This document shows, piece by piece, positions 35,204 to 47,983 of a stretch of 64,000 bases of DNA. The translations under genes were made by a program, and so were the position numbers. Location: NCBI GenBank assembly GCA_015501075.1, contig JADNYJ010000031.1, positions 186,001 through 250,000 of the forward strand. Direction: 5' to 3'. The number at the start of each line of letters is the position of its first letter. The stretch's first letter is position 1. The notes under the pieces are model-generated. The model was not told the DNA's origin and did not search any database. It saw only the letters and a program-made list of their open reading frames with translations. The DNA comes from Gymnopilus junonius. Taxonomy: Eukaryota > Basidiomycota > Agaricomycetes > Agaricales > Galerinaceae.

Positions 35204-37702
35204 TTATTCAAATGTGGGTAAGGTGTGGTTATCTGGTGTCAACTGGGCTAGACGAACATAGTTTCCTTGGGGTGAATTGAACAGTCCAACAATCATTGTC
35301 TGAAACCATTTCTGCAAAACAAATTTTTCCAAAGGATGATCAGTAGATAGAGCTTAGGATACAATAACAACTTACAATTCCTAGAACTCCAACTGACATT
35401 CTTTTTGTTGGGCCTAAAAGGCCCTCTCTGACACCGTTATGATTAACGTAGACAAATGGCCTAATGTTCCCAGTGACAGTGACATGTTGTTTGGACATTC
35501 CCTCAAAAATATACTTGACACGATAATTTTGAAGATCAAAATCATCAGGAATTGTGAAATAAGGAGCCTCATCATTCAGAATTGTAGGCCTCCTATTGAA
35601 CAGTGAAGCCATTTGCTCAATCATGTCTGGAGAAAGATAAGACATGCTTGATCCTATATTATCCAAAATTGCTTTAACAGGCCAAAGAAACAATAGGATT
35701 TCAGCAGATGCTCACCAGTATCCAGGATTACATCAATAGGTTCTTCCTGTCCACTGCTACCCACATGAGCAATAATCTTTTGGTCTTTCCATCCTGATGG
35801 CAACCACTCCTGAAGAATGAGATACTTTAATCTGATAACCCACTTGCCCCACAAAAGTGCTGTCTCAATTGTGGCATATTTTTGATGATAGCTGAATGCC
35901 TTCAATACCAGGCCAAGAATTAAAGGCAATGAATCTAAAACATCTAAGTTATATTATTTAAATATAGTATAAACAAAATAATATGCTTTACGAAGAGTTC
36001 TCTATTGCAGTACTGACTTTCCAGGCTGATGGTATATGAAACAAAGGTAGATGGAGATGCCATTAGTCTGTGAGTAGTTATATCAGATTACTGGTAAGTA
36101 ACATTGGTCAGCATAAATATTTACCAGCTTGTCTGGGCCACTTTTAACAATCTCTTGAACAGCTTCAATAAAGGTAGTAGGGCCCTATTAAATAAATAAT
36201 CAGATTGTCAATGACATGCACAATCTCCTAGATTCCCAGAATAGTAAATATACACACTGATAACACTGTCTTGCCATCAATTTGGAAATGGGAGGACTGT
36301 ATACTGTGTGATATAAAATAATGTTAATTAGATAAATTAAAATGTAACTACATCATGACTGAGACCACTTACTTCTGTGATCCAAGGGCAAGAGTTCCAT
36401 CCATACCCTTCATTAGTGTCCCACGTTTTAAAGCAAATGCAACTGCGAGAAAATTTCCAGCAATAATACTTTCATTCATCTCAGATGCCCATGTCCCATC
36501 TAGTCCAGGGAATGAAGTGTAACTTGGCACATGAATAGTATATTGTGTTTCATATGTCACCTTGGAGAATCCAACAGCTAAATAATACCATAGCAGTGAT
36601 AAAGAGTCAAGAGTATCCACCATGACATACAGAGGCTTACCTGCACATGCATTATCTTCATACTTGATTATGCAAATTGGCTTTCCAGCCATTGTATCCG
36701 GATAAAGGCCATTAAAGTCATGCATCATGACCCCCGGGCGAAGTGCCTCACCTGCTGGCCATGCTTCAAGATGCCCACGGGAGGTAACCCTAATATAGTG
36801 CACCCCTGAGACCCAACTGATGTTGAGAAGATAGCAAGCTCAATGTCTGACCGTAAATTTAGCATAAGAAGACATACCTTGTTGTAGAACCTTTAGCATG
36901 AAAGCTGTGTATGAGATTACGACTACCACAGGACAGCATTGTAAATGCCTACCAGTGTCAATTAGTAAATCAGTATAAACTGCCTCCTTGTTGGCGGGCC
37001 TACGGATGCTAGGCTGGATAATGGTCTAAAGCCAAAAAAATGATTTAATTCAATCTACACATCAAAACAAAAAAGCGAGGCTTACCAACTGTGCAAGATA
37101 TCCAAATTCTTGTTGCAAAAGGTAAGTCAGTATGCACTGCAAAACTAAATTTAATATAGGGAAAAATTCACGATATTGACCACTGTCCAATGCACCAGGC
37201 CGCATGATTGAGGTGCCAGCTGAGGGCTGCTCCACCCGTACATGGCCTGAATAGCCAGTTTGCTTAAGTGAAGGCCCTTCGTCTGAGTCAGATTCATCAA
37301 GCTTCAGGTGCCACATCTCAGCCTTGATGAGCAAAATTAGAAAGAAAGAAAGCATTCATTCAAATACACGTACACTCAGATCTCCACTGGTATCGACAGC
37401 TGTTGATGTGGGTGACCAATCTGGTTCCCTATAACTTCCTGCGAGATGATCACCTGGGTCAATGTCCACAGGAGTACTGGATGCAGCCCTCGGGGAGTCT
37501 TGAACATAAGCATCATTCTCAGCGAGGAGGTAGTGAAGGCGGTGGACGTCATAAAGGTGCTGCAGAGATGTAAGTTCAATGACGGCGATCGAAACCTCAT
37601 GACAAGAACCGCGTAACTTACACGCTGTGCAGCGGACACATTCTCAGATGGTGCTGTAAGGTTGAATAAGATGAAATCTTTCTTTGCGGGGGGCGACTCC
37701 AT
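35204..37702 (-). CDS. aspartic-peptidase-like (pepsin family A1) protein, intron-dense
   Basis: Thirteen short exons on the minus strand give one frame of 584 codons: 37702..37622, 37559..37374, 37322..37086, 37025..36953, 36890..36878, 36816..36641, 36577..36373, 36303..36258, 36184..36129, 36067..36018, 35943..35716, 35671..35376 and 35311..35204. The splice from EAVYTDLLIDTG into STTSWVSG builds a perfect pepsin active-site motif near residue 191. Later blocks (VAFALKRGTLMKGMDGTLALG, then YLSPDMIEQMASLF) also fit family A1. The second catalytic motif should be D-T/S-G but reads ILDNIGSSMSYL, so the protein may be catalytically dead or altered. No signal peptide is visible at MESPPAKKDF. 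Intron 9 needs a GC donor (36128) to stay open. Composition is far more AT-rich than neighbouring genes, which suggests a different history. Confidence 0.62.
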
Positions 37703-38939
37703 GGTTTATGTTGAAAGTGCGTCAAGAAGGTGACTGTACCGAGAAAGAAAGGTGATATCGAGGTGATCGCCTGGCAAGAAAAGGGAGGAGGGTCATGCCC
37801 GCGATGGCTCTGATAAGAGATTCGGAAGAACCTGGGAAGAATGTAGGCGGCAGTAGTTCAATGAGGTCACCTGTCAGAGGAATCATCAGGAAATGACACA
37901 CACACATGTCCTCTGCGTCTTATTGAATTATATATTGCAGCTTCACCTTAGACTCAGCATGCTCGCGAATCCAGCCTTTAGACTCCGTCTCTAAGTGGTA
38001 CAGCACAATTTCGTATAGAACAATAGGCAACAAGAGTTGATCGACTGGAGTGGCGGAGCTCCAATCCAGTGGGATTTCTCCCAGACAACAACCGGCCAGT
38101 GCAATCGGGCTTCGAGCTTCCGCATCGCTTGGAGACAGCACACATCAACTCTTGTACTATATGGCATTGGGTGTGTTGTCTGGCAAAGTAACCGATGAGC
38201 AAGACATCGGGGAACGTGAAGGACAAAAACTTGCTCACGTCACGTAATCAGCTTGCAGTTCATGCACTCCCAAACGGTTTGACGGAACCATATTTGTTGT
38301 AAAGCACGATTGGACGGAGGTGAGACGACCCGGAGGTAGTTGACGGAGGACTACAAGCTGAAATTTCACCAGAAAAGTTGGGTGGCGGTAGGCAGGCATT
38401 GTCCTTCTTTAGGAGTGGCGAGTGGAAGCAGAGGTAGGTACCGTAATAAATATGACTGTATGTAGCAATTAAGAGACATCAGAAAGATGAGGGGATAACT
38501 TACGAGAAAAAAAAAGTGGTGAATGCACTGCGACGTGATTGTGAGTCATGTTGAGCATTTCTCGGGGCAGACAGCTGGAAATCGTCGACCCTATTGCCGG
38601 AAGCAACACGGGCTTCTTTGCAAGCATAAATCACGCCATTGTACCACTTCTTGATGGGGACGATGGTCGCTGGTGTCAAAGGTGGAAGGTCATCGAGTGG
38701 TGGTGATTGATCCCAGAAAAAAAAGAGGAAACCGTGTGCAGAGAAATACAATGTACCTTGATCAGACTGAAGTTGAGGGTCAAATTGTCTAGGAGCTGAA
38801 AGGAGGCCGTAAGTACAGTGAACATAATGTGGTTGGGGGCAACGAACTGCACTGGTCTCAGAAGAGGGGGCGAGGGCGCAGAGATCGGAGATGACCAGAC
38901 GGAAACGTGAAGTGTTGCAGTTGATGGTGTCGAGAAAGA
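37703..38939. other. intergenic, unassigned open frames
   Basis: Minus-strand frames at 37920-38141 and 38500-39021 look protein-like in places (for example PIVLYEIVLYHLETESKGWI and VISDLCALAPSSETSAV). I see no family motif or convincing splice model, so no gene is called. Confidence 0.3.
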
Positions 38940-39155
38940 GAGCCAGTGAAGAAAAAACTCTTTCATATATAGCATCCCAATCTTTCGTGCGCAACCTTGC
39001 GCCTTCCCTCGGAGGGTGCACTGCTCAACTTTGTCATCCCAGCTCTTCATCTTTCCATAGAGAAACTGGTGATTCCTGTAGAGAACGCACCACTACAGAC
39101 GATGTACATGGAGGAATGGCATAGTCTGCACATCCTCACTCTCTTGGGTCCTCCC
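38940..39155 (+). pseudogene. fragment of an F-box/LRR gene
   Basis: A third, partial copy of the F-box/LRR sequence. It aligns with exon 2 of the copies at 33.3 and 40.05 kb (IPALHLSIEKLVIPVENAPL, YMEEWHSLHILTL). It begins and ends abruptly and runs straight into a fragment of the G3BP-like gene. One C is missing in the run before the GGAGGG block relative to the intact copy. Confidence 0.85.
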
Positions 39156-39580
39156 GCATCCACGTTCCTCCGGCGCACCTCCTCTCGGTCGACTCACCGG
39201 CCTATCCTTCTTCGTCTCCACCGAAATCCTTACCTGGCCGACCTCACCCCCGGTGTCCACCCACCGCCTTGATGCAGACTTGCGGTAATCGTCTTCTTAG
39301 TGCTCTCCTAGCTCTGTAATTCGAGCATGCTTTCGCGCGCGATCTCGACGATCTTGATGATGCTGAAGCGGGATGTGAGGGCGCGGTGAGGCGGGTGGAT
39401 TGGTGGCAGTGAGCACCATTGCCTTGGCCATGTTTAGGTCCTTGGTGCTGGTGCTGGTGCCCAGCAGGCCCTGGCGCTGCCCGCTTTGTTGTGGCTGCTG
39501 TTGCTGCTGATGTTGCCTTTGCGGTCTCTGCGGTCTCTGAGCAGCAAGCGCAGGTGACGGAGTAACAGCACCACCAGCAT
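39156..39580 (-). pseudogene. degenerate fragment of the G3BP-like gene
   Basis: About 425 bases match the 3' coding part of the G3BP-like gene (about 53485-53995) in the same orientation. Shared landmarks are ggccgactcaccggcctat, cttcgtctccaccgaaatcc, gcatgctttcgcgcg and gcaggtgacggag. Many small deletions and substitutions abolish the frame. It is abutted by F-box sequence on both sides. Confidence 0.85.
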
Positions 39581-40053
39581 TACGTAAATAGAACTAAGTC
39601 AGCGTCACTAATTTGAGCACCCCCAGCATATTGTCACTAACTTCAAGTACAGTAACTTTAGGCCACTGCTCATAAACGATACTTTGTAACCGCTGTTCTG
39701 TCAAACCTTGGCAAGTAAGTCCTCTTTGGGTTTCTGTGGGTGCTATAGTACATTTACGACTGCAAAGACTGTGACCAAGGAGGCCATCGTTCTCCACCGC
39801 TCAAAGAACTTACATTAATGACGATAGCGGCGGGCTACTGAGCAACAGTATCACTGACGTTCCCAAGTTTGACGGTTTTTATATCGAGAAAAAGGACATT
39901 TACTTGAAGATGCGGGACTCGTCCGATTGGCATTCAACGACTAACGTTATTTACGCGGAAAGTGTCAACCCCCGATGCGACTCTGAAATCCAGATTAAGT
40001 GAGAAAAATATGGTCTTAGTTGAGATTTATAATGCTAATTCTGCCCTTTTAGC
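39581..40053. repeat. duplicated upstream region of F-box/LRR copy 2
   Basis: Matches 32885-33355 with scattered differences. With the coding part it forms a duplicated unit of about 2.2 kb, spaced about 6.7 kb from the first. Confidence 0.7.
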
Positions 40054-41807
40054 ATGCCTGACATAGTTAGCACCAAAGACTGTCTCCGTAGACTGGACGA
40101 CGACATTCTCCTCCAGATCTTTGACAAACTCCGGCCCCAGGGTCACCTCCGTTCTCTATCTACTATATGTAAATGGATCCGGTCGTTATGCGCGTCAATA
40201 CTTTTCAGCGAGTGTTCTGTTAAGTCAAATGAACTTTCCTCTGGGAGGTCGCACTTCCTCCCAGAATCGTTGTGGTGCCATGTCCGGTGTGTTTTTAAGC
40301 TTAGTTTTTCTGATTTCCAGCACTGAGAGCATTATGCACATCAGTATTTTGAGGCTGAGTGGCTATTTTCTTCGACAGAAAGCGATTCTCAGTTGGGGAA
40401 GGGGTGAGTGGGTTTTTCCTTACCCAGATACCATTGAGGTCATCGAGGAGGAGAAGGAGGCGCAAGCCCGTGAATTGCGCGCGGGCACATTCCTGGAAGA
40501 GGTTCTTAAATGTTTACCATCCTTGAACACTGTCATAATCGATAATCTGAGTAATGCGGCGACGGAAGGACCAGATAAGGCGGGGGTCCCGTTGCCTGTC
40601 ATTCTAGCTATACTCTCGACTCCCCAGGTCCAGCATTTCTCGGTCTCTGGCTACTTGTACCATCCTGTGGATCCCTCTCCTGCTCCTCCAACAAATCTCG
40701 ATCTCGCCAACCTCACTTCTTTCATATATTATATTCCAATCCTTCGTATGCAACCTCGCACCTTCCATCAGAGGGTGCACTACTCAACTTCATCATCCCC
40801 GCCCTCCGGCTTTCCCTGGAGAAGTTAGTGCTCCCAGTAGAGAACGCTCCGCTGCAGAATATGTATATGGAGGAATGGCCTAGTCTGCGCGTCCTCACTC
40901 TCTATGGCCAACGTCGAACGGTCGTGAAGCCATGTATCCCATATATCACCATCCTCGCCCGCATGCCCAAACTTCAATCTCTCAAGCTTTTTTTTGCCAA
41001 TCCATGGAATATCGATCCGCAAGCCATTTGGCCGGAAGGTTTCCATATGAGTTTCCCTTGGCCAGAGCTTGAACAGTTGACTGTTACCCAGCCACATGCA
41101 GACGACAGGCTTTGGGCACACCTACCAGAGAGCTTGAGGGTTCTTTCGCTTCGTTGCTGGCCTCGTCGTTGGGAACATCAAATCTTAAAACGCCAACGTG
41201 ATGCTCTCTCTCCATTGTACCATGCCAGGATTCGTTGGCATACGCCACTCCTGTCATCATCTGATATGCTTCAGATATTACGACAGTGCCAGACTCCCTT
41301 TCTCGAACACCTTGATATTGAGTATCAGATCGATAATCAGGAGGTTGAGCTTATGCAGTATATTAGTTCTGCATTCCCCGTGCTCAAGAAACTAGAAATA
41401 AGCCGGTATAAAAATGAGGCGGCAAGAACACCTCCGCTGGTGAGTCCTTGCAATGCTCATGAATACGCGATACTCATGATAAGGTCTAGACAGATATTGC
41501 TCTTGCCTTGGCGCCTCTCAAAGCTATCCGTGTGTTGTGTTTGTACTTCGATGAACAATCTTCTTTGCGTGAGGTGAAACCAGAGATATTTCGGAATGAC
41601 TTGGATGTTGCTGCCTACGATCTCGCAAGCAACATGGGGAAGACCCTTGAAGTTATTCACCTCTCCCTTGGGTATTACCCACATATGGGTTGGAGCAAAT
41701 TTTCAGTTGTTTGGGCCTCTCATGAAGATGCAAGCTTTGATGAAATTGCTTTACAACATCATGTTGGTAAACCTACTCTTATCCTTGATGTTTCTTCTGT
41801 GTTGTAA
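40054..41807 (+). CDS. F-box/leucine-rich-repeat protein, copy 2, one-base frame break
   Basis: Paralogue of the gene at 33336-35105. Exons are 40054..40286, 40345..41439 and 41490..41807, with splice sites at the same places as copy 1. It starts MPDIVSTKDCLRRLDDD with an F-box, followed by the same leucine-rich repeats (FPWPELEQLTV, ESLRVLSLRCWP), and ends LILDVSSVL. One base is missing at the CC run 40765-40766: accttccatcagag should read as ttc-c-ca-tca-gag to match TFSSEGALLN of copy 1. Everything else is intact, so this is either a very young pseudogene or an assembly error. A 180-base stretch after the break is virtually identical to copy 1. Confidence 0.75.
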
Positions 41808-44800
41808 TTAGTATAACCCAATATATTCTCGATTAGTATCAGGAAGATGCCTGGGAAACAGCATGTCAGGAGTTTGGTGTTTGTACCAGCACTACAGCTT
41901 GGCAAGGTATTTACAAGAATAACTGAAAAGGGCAAATATCCCGAAGGACAGACTACTTATAGCGGCGGGCGGCATGATATAAAGTGGTAGTGAGGACCAA
42001 CACAGGTCACCGACTCAAAGTCGCTGCCCCTCAAGGCTGCCTCAGCGACGCCAAAAGATTCACCATATCAGTTGATGTGACACTTTCCCCTAAACGACGG
42101 GCACTGAAACCAAAGACAAAAAAGAGGTCAGCAAGTGAAGCATGTAAGAATAACGGATAAATGGCCTCATTTGGGAGATCGTTATTTCGATCAGCAGAAA
42201 GTTCGTTATGCGTTCTATTCTGCGGCTAACGCTGCTGCTCTCCAGCAAGCCCAAAGAGAAGCTGAAGAAACGATGTCTAGTGGATTGCTCGAGATGTCAT
42301 CTGAAATTCGAAGGGGTGTAGTAAATCATGATGGTCGATGATCAGGGGGGTCGAAGGTGATAGAGAAATCTAATCAGCCTTGGAGAGCGCAAGGTGAGAA
42401 TTTCGTGGACGATAACAGTTCCTTCGGCCTCAACGACAATGTTCCAGCGAACCGCAAGAGAATCATAGTAGCATCTTATGGCTACTCCTGGATCTGGTCC
42501 ACATAACGACCCCTACTCCCAATCCACACTACCGCACCCATCTTTAATGTGATCAACGCCCCGCACATACTTCCTCATCTCCGTCCACCGAGCTACGAGA
42601 TCGGATCAGTCGCGAGTTTAAAGATGCCTTGATATGCTGGGCGGTTGCGAAGGTAGGCGACGAATCTATTAGGTCCTCCGTACCGATGCTCAATGTCTCT
42701 ATCTCGTCGTTGGGCTGCATGGAGGCTGGACGTGCTATACTTCTTGTCGTCAATGATGGTAAGATTGCTGGAGGTCAAGCGGCAAGGCGAGAGCTTGCGT
42801 AAACGGAATGACCGTCCCAACTGTATTACGGGAACCCCAAGTAACGCAACATAGTGTCACTGAATTCAACAAAGGGCGCGTTACCCCACGAGAAGTCAGC
42901 CGTTGAAGAAAGGGACTTGGTTGCACGGAGGAGGTGCCAATGCCGAAGGCGAAGGCTGAGCCTGGGATGTGCTAACAACATGGAGATGGTCTCGTTGGAC
43001 AGATGCGAGAGAATATGGACGGGAATGCTTCGCGTGTCGATAAGAGCAGTCAGAGTTGTTAACGCAGACGGGTAATCGTAGGCGTGGGTCTTTCACCGAA
43101 TTCAAGGATTTGGATGCATTTTTAATTGGGGACTGTTGGGGACTGGCGCGGCCGAAGCCTGCAGCTGTTCTTATCCAGGAATCGGAGGCACGCAGGTACG
43201 TCGGCAGACATGACGATGACTGCATATAATGGATCAGTGTTCAAAAGAAGAAGAGAAAACTGAGGAGAGAAGACGTACAGGAAGAAAGGCTGCGAAGATA
43301 AAAACAAGTCTGAATGGAAAGATTGCCTAACGAGCCTTCCTTGATGATATATGCGTGTCGATGGAAGATGGAGAGTGACCACCCAGCGAAATCTGATTTT
43401 GTGATGTCTCCGTCCATATCTATCCAGACAGAAGAAAGGGAAAAGGCAAACACTAAAGAAGACGTGCGCTTGGCCAACGTGCATTACAACTTCAGTGTAT
43501 GCGGTGGTGGATATCAATGTGGCGGAAGACGGGAGAAAAGCACTGCGATTTCTTGGCCAACTTCATCGCCGGGAGTAACACCAGTACGTTCGTTTGAACG
43601 TAGGTTGCGCGGTTGTATGCTTCTTGACGAGGACGACGGTAGCTGATTGGTGATCACCACTGCAATAAGTTCGTAATCTACGCGAGTACCCATCGAACCA
43701 GGTAGCTTCAGAGGTCGAAATCTTGCGTTACTTGGCATATCTAATGGACAATAACAAAAGAAATGGGATTGTCAGTCTGACAGTGCATTACAACGAGATC
43801 ATATCCAGGACGTACTGCAACTCATTTATGGCCGAACTTCCCGCCCATCCTCTGACCGTTCATCGAAGAGTTTGAAGATGTATGTGGCTTGGCGATTCGC
43901 GCTGTCGGATGGCCTACATTGAGAGCGGCCGAAATACAAGGCCCTTAAAGGTGCCTAAAGGTCGAAAGATGATGATGAGCAACACAAATTCATAAGAAGA
44001 GAACGAAACGCTTACAATGGGGAGCGAGCAAGACAATGGTAATGGACAGAAAAAATGAACAACAGCGATGTCGCTGCCGATGGCTGGGTCGAAAAGGGCT
44101 GATAGATGAGGGCAATGCATTCCTTTGCATTTATAGAAAAGCGGACGAGGCTGATGGAAAAGCGATGTGAATATATGTGATACTCAGGAATAGAGCACAG
44201 CTAGCCCAGTTCGGATGGGCACGGCTTCCGCAAACGATGAGAGCAGTTGCATCGTAGGGAAGTGGCAAGCGAGATCATTCGCGTTGGGCGACAAACGTAG
44301 GTCGAATGTGGGCTGATTAACAGTGTCGCCTCATTTCTAGAGCCAGAGGGAGCATAAACGTAGGGAGTAGTGTTGCCCACATTCTGCGATATGATATCAT
44401 GAGACTCAGAGTAAGTCGTACCGCGTCAAGGAAGTAATATTACGTAAGTCAACCTGAAGTAATCAAGTCCAGGGGATCTACATAGACTACCTCCTACACT
44501 GTGTAAACGGCTGCTCTTCACAAACAAGGAGCTGCCAGGTCGATACGATAAACACACCCTTGACGGATGGCAGGCTCCGATGATTCCGCAGCATTGAGCC
44601 TAAACAAGGAATTGTACGAACAGTTTCTACGCTGTGTTGGAAGGTACTCAGGACAACACCAAGGAGCAGCAGTGAGCTCCTGGTAAGTATAGCCGACTGT
44701 AGTCATTTGCGACCGTTATTCCGTTGCGAAGAAGTAAAGTTTGCAGAGCCTGTTCAATGTGAACAGTGCAAGGTTCTGGAGGAGGTCAAAGTCGTCTTCG

Positions 44801-46130
44801 TCTTCATCGACCGCGATTTCGTTGTCGTCGTCTTCGGCATTCAGAATCTCCTCGTCTTCGCCCTCGCCCAAGTTCTCCTTTTCAACATTAGATTCGTCCC
44901 GATCATCCATCGCGGGTTCTGATGCCTTCGTCTTCCTCGAAATTTCTTTTTCCTTTTCTTTCCCAATCACCAGTTGTCGCAAACAACCTCTCCCTAGTCG
45001 CAGTACAAAGTAATGCTCTGCATCTTTGGTCGTCCTGTGTATCTCCCCAAGGACAGGTCTGTGCATCGTCTGTTCGCAGACTGAGCCCAGGGCCTGGGTT
45101 TGATGCCACGAGAAAGGGATATGGAGTGTCGGAGACCGCTCTTGTGGTGCCTTTCCCCAATTGAAGTGATACAGACTCCTCGCCGTGAGTTAATGACGGC
45201 TTACGAGCCTTTGCTTAGGTGGTTGGAGTTACAGAGGATGTCGTCCTATTGATCGTTGGAAGGTGAGCAAGTGAACCAGTTTACAGGGAATGAAGGTTGT
45301 CGTTCGCAGGGTCAGGTCAGGATGTAGGTTCATTGCCATCGCGAGCAGGGAAGCGACACATGGAAGTCATTGTCGATCGATAGAGGTAAGAACGGCGAAC
45401 AAGGTCAAGGTATGTAAGGATTTGTACACTTTTGCATAGCCTAGCAAGCGTTGACATGAGTTCATTATCGCCTTTGCTCTCAACTCCCGGTCGTCCGATG
45501 AGTTGCCTGGAATTGGGTTCTGTGGTCCGCCTAAGTCATGACGAAGGGAGGACTTCGTGAATAGTGCGTCCGCACGGAGGACACATTGAAACGTACCATT
45601 GAGCTCTTGTTCACCGTACCACTTAGTATTGTATTACATCTCAGGCGCAAAGATTGTAATGCCTTCGTATGCGCTATAGCCCGAGGCTCTGATCCAAGTT
45701 TCCGACTGTTTATTCGGCCTGATGCTGAAGAAGAGCTAGTCAGAAAGAAAATGAGGTACATAAGGGAGGGGATGCACTTTGACGACTAAAAACCCACTAC
45801 CTTTAATGTCCCTAGAAGCGGAACGAAGATATGAGTGAACAAGTAAAATACAAGGCGAACGGCACTGTGCTTACAAGCAGAAACAGAGGAGGGGTTTGAG
45901 AAATCGACCAGGCAAAGTCGCTGATGCCTATGGCATGACAAGGAGAGTAGGTGAGATTTACACGCATGCTCTACAGCCTAATCGGAGGTCAATGGACAAG
46001 TGCAAATATAAGCGAACAAATCACAGGTGAAAGGCATAGCGGGCTGCAGTCGACCTGGGGAGAACGGCAAGTGAAGTAATGACGGTGCGCGAGATCCTCA
46101 TTAATAACAGGCACACCAGCATCCGTCGGG
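41808..46130. other. 4.3 kb without recognisable genes
   Basis: Several medium open frames occur (for example 42135-42341, 43122-43517, 44716-45066), but none shows family motifs, good splice signals or sequence coherence. The last is a run of Asp/Glu in a frame overlapped by other frames. I see no terminal repeats here. It may hold degraded transposons beyond recognition or long non-coding transcripts. Confidence 0.3.
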
Positions 46131-46247
46131 ATTACTGTTGCATTTCGTTCAATTCACCGGTCACGGGTCACAGGCCCTCCAAAATCGGCGAAATGTCACA
46201 GTTGTCCGCGGTCACAAGGCTGAGTGGCGAAACCATTTGATGTGGTG

Positions 46248-46420
46248 CAGGCTCCTAAAACCAGCCTCTAGTATCGCTCGCAAGAGCTTCATCTGAGAGC
46301 AGGACACATGTGTTTCATCAGAGAGCAAACACGGTCAAATATTTTGATGTACAAACAAAGCTAAGGGCTCAAGCTCGCGATATAGAGGCTGGCATTTTAT
46401 AGATTCACGTGATCTGCGTG
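46248..46420 (+). repeat. left terminal inverted repeat of the MITE
   Basis: Inverted partner of 46845-47018. Identity is highest at both ends of the repeat (first 40 and last 60 bases) and lower in the middle, where a few bases are inserted. Confidence 0.85.
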
Positions 46421-46844
46421 AGCAATGTCAAGGCTGTTTTTACAGTGTGACGCGCAGGCGCGTCACCAGAACCATGCCCAATTTGGAACTGCTGAATTTC
46501 CCCCCTTACAATTAGGAGGTAAACCCCTTTCGTCGTGTCGATTTAGCCATGCCACTTGTTCAAACAGTTAAAAATAAATACAATTGGCACAATTAGCAAT
46601 TATGCCACTTGAATAAGTGAGAAACATGCAAAGGTAACCTTCCCATGGTGTTATTGTAATGAGTGCAAGTGAATGGGTTCACCTAATTGTCCACAAAAAT
46701 ATGGCTCTCCTGCTCATTCACACTAGAATTATGGTAACCAGTAATGGTAGACACATTATTAAAGAAAACTTACACCTAATTTGCATAAATATGGGGGAAG
46801 GAACTTAATAAGTACTTGAAAGAATTATTAAGACAGTTGCCCAC

Positions 46845-47018
46845 ACAGATCACGTGAATCTATAAAATGCCAGCCTCTATATCGCGAGCTTGAGCTCTTA
46901 AGTTTGTTTGTACATTTGTTTGTATGTCAAAATATTTGTATTTCTCTGATGCAACACTGCATCCCGCTCTCAGGTGAAGCTCTTGCGAGCGATACTAGAG
47001 GCTGGTTTTAGGAGCCTG
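46845..47018 (-). repeat. right terminal inverted repeat of the MITE
   Basis: Inverted partner of 46248-46420. Contains gatcacgtgaatctataaaa in inverted register with the left copy. Confidence 0.85.
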
Positions 47019-47983
47019 GATGTGGTGGTGCACACTGCACAATCCTCGGTAACCACCCGGCCCAGTCACATGCCATGTCACCACGTGACACCACCAATTT
47101 CTTGAGACATCGCGTTTGCGCCTTCCGCACCACTGATTCGAAAAATTTAAAGTGTGGTATTTAGAAATGTGATGTAAATGCATGCATTGACAGTATTTTA
47201 AGTAAATGAAATTTAATACTGGGCTAATAAATGCGAAATCAGTCATAATTGCCTGCCAAATATGAGCCTCTAGAATGATTAGACTGCAGCTCATCAACCA
47301 CAACAGTTGGGAACATGGTTGGTAGATGTATTTTGCTTTAAATTTAATTCTGAATCGATCTACATGACCTTTTTTTTTTAATTTTTGTCCTTCATCCCAA
47401 GATAGACCCCAAAAATACGTACTTTAACATGGTTAGAGGGCATTAATTAGAATTCTAATGGTGTAGATTAAAGGAGAAATAAAAACTGACTATTTCGTTC
47501 CTGCAAAGCTAGTCTCAATTAGCTCTCGTTATAGAGTTGCAGCATTCGCAAGTCAGAGCCTGCAAAATAGGCGCTGCACAGCCACTGATCTTAATCCGAA
47601 TTAGGATGCGCGGCTCATGGTAGGTGCATGGCGTGTGCATTGTGGCCTTGCATGGCGGAAATACTGCAGAAAAGGTGTTTCCTTGTTGTTGGAGTGCCTT
47701 TTAGACCTCTACCACCATCACAACCAGCATATTCTCAGAAATACACCCTATCTCACCGCTTTTTTCATCTTTTTAGATTAAAAAGCATAGCCAATAGCAC
47801 TGTAAGTCATGAACTGTCTCTAGATCACCCTTTTAAATTCAAGAAAGTCATAGATACTCTCTGACTTAGCTGTAAAACTACTTTCTAGCAGCAATATCAA
47901 CCAAATCAAAGGTATTAATTTAATAAGCTACACTATATAATCTATTTACTTACCATATTTGGGCAGAATTTTCTATCACTATC

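Larger units (their letters stand above)
46248..47018. mobile_element. MITE with about 170-bp TIRs and 9-bp target duplication (MULE-like)
   Basis: A 771-bp non-autonomous element. The ends CAGGCTCCTAAAACC and GGTTTTAGGAGCCTG are perfect inverted repeats. They continue as imperfect repeats for about 170 bp (46248-46420 and 46845-47018). The 9-bp sequence GATGTGGTG flanks it exactly at 46239-46247 and 47019-47027. Long TIRs with a 9-bp duplication are the hallmark of Mutator-like elements. Each TIR also folds on itself (CCAGCCTCTA..TAGAGGCTGG), giving a double-hairpin form. The interior is AT-rich with no coding capacity. Confidence 0.88.

Noticed and set aside
38500..39021. 173-codon minus-strand open frame
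   Set aside because: Its 5' part overlaps the antisense of the F-box fragment, and no family motif is present. Left as unassigned.
44716..45066. Acidic minus-strand frame (Asp/Glu run)
   Set aside because: Low-complexity only, no partner exon, and overlapping frames are equally open.
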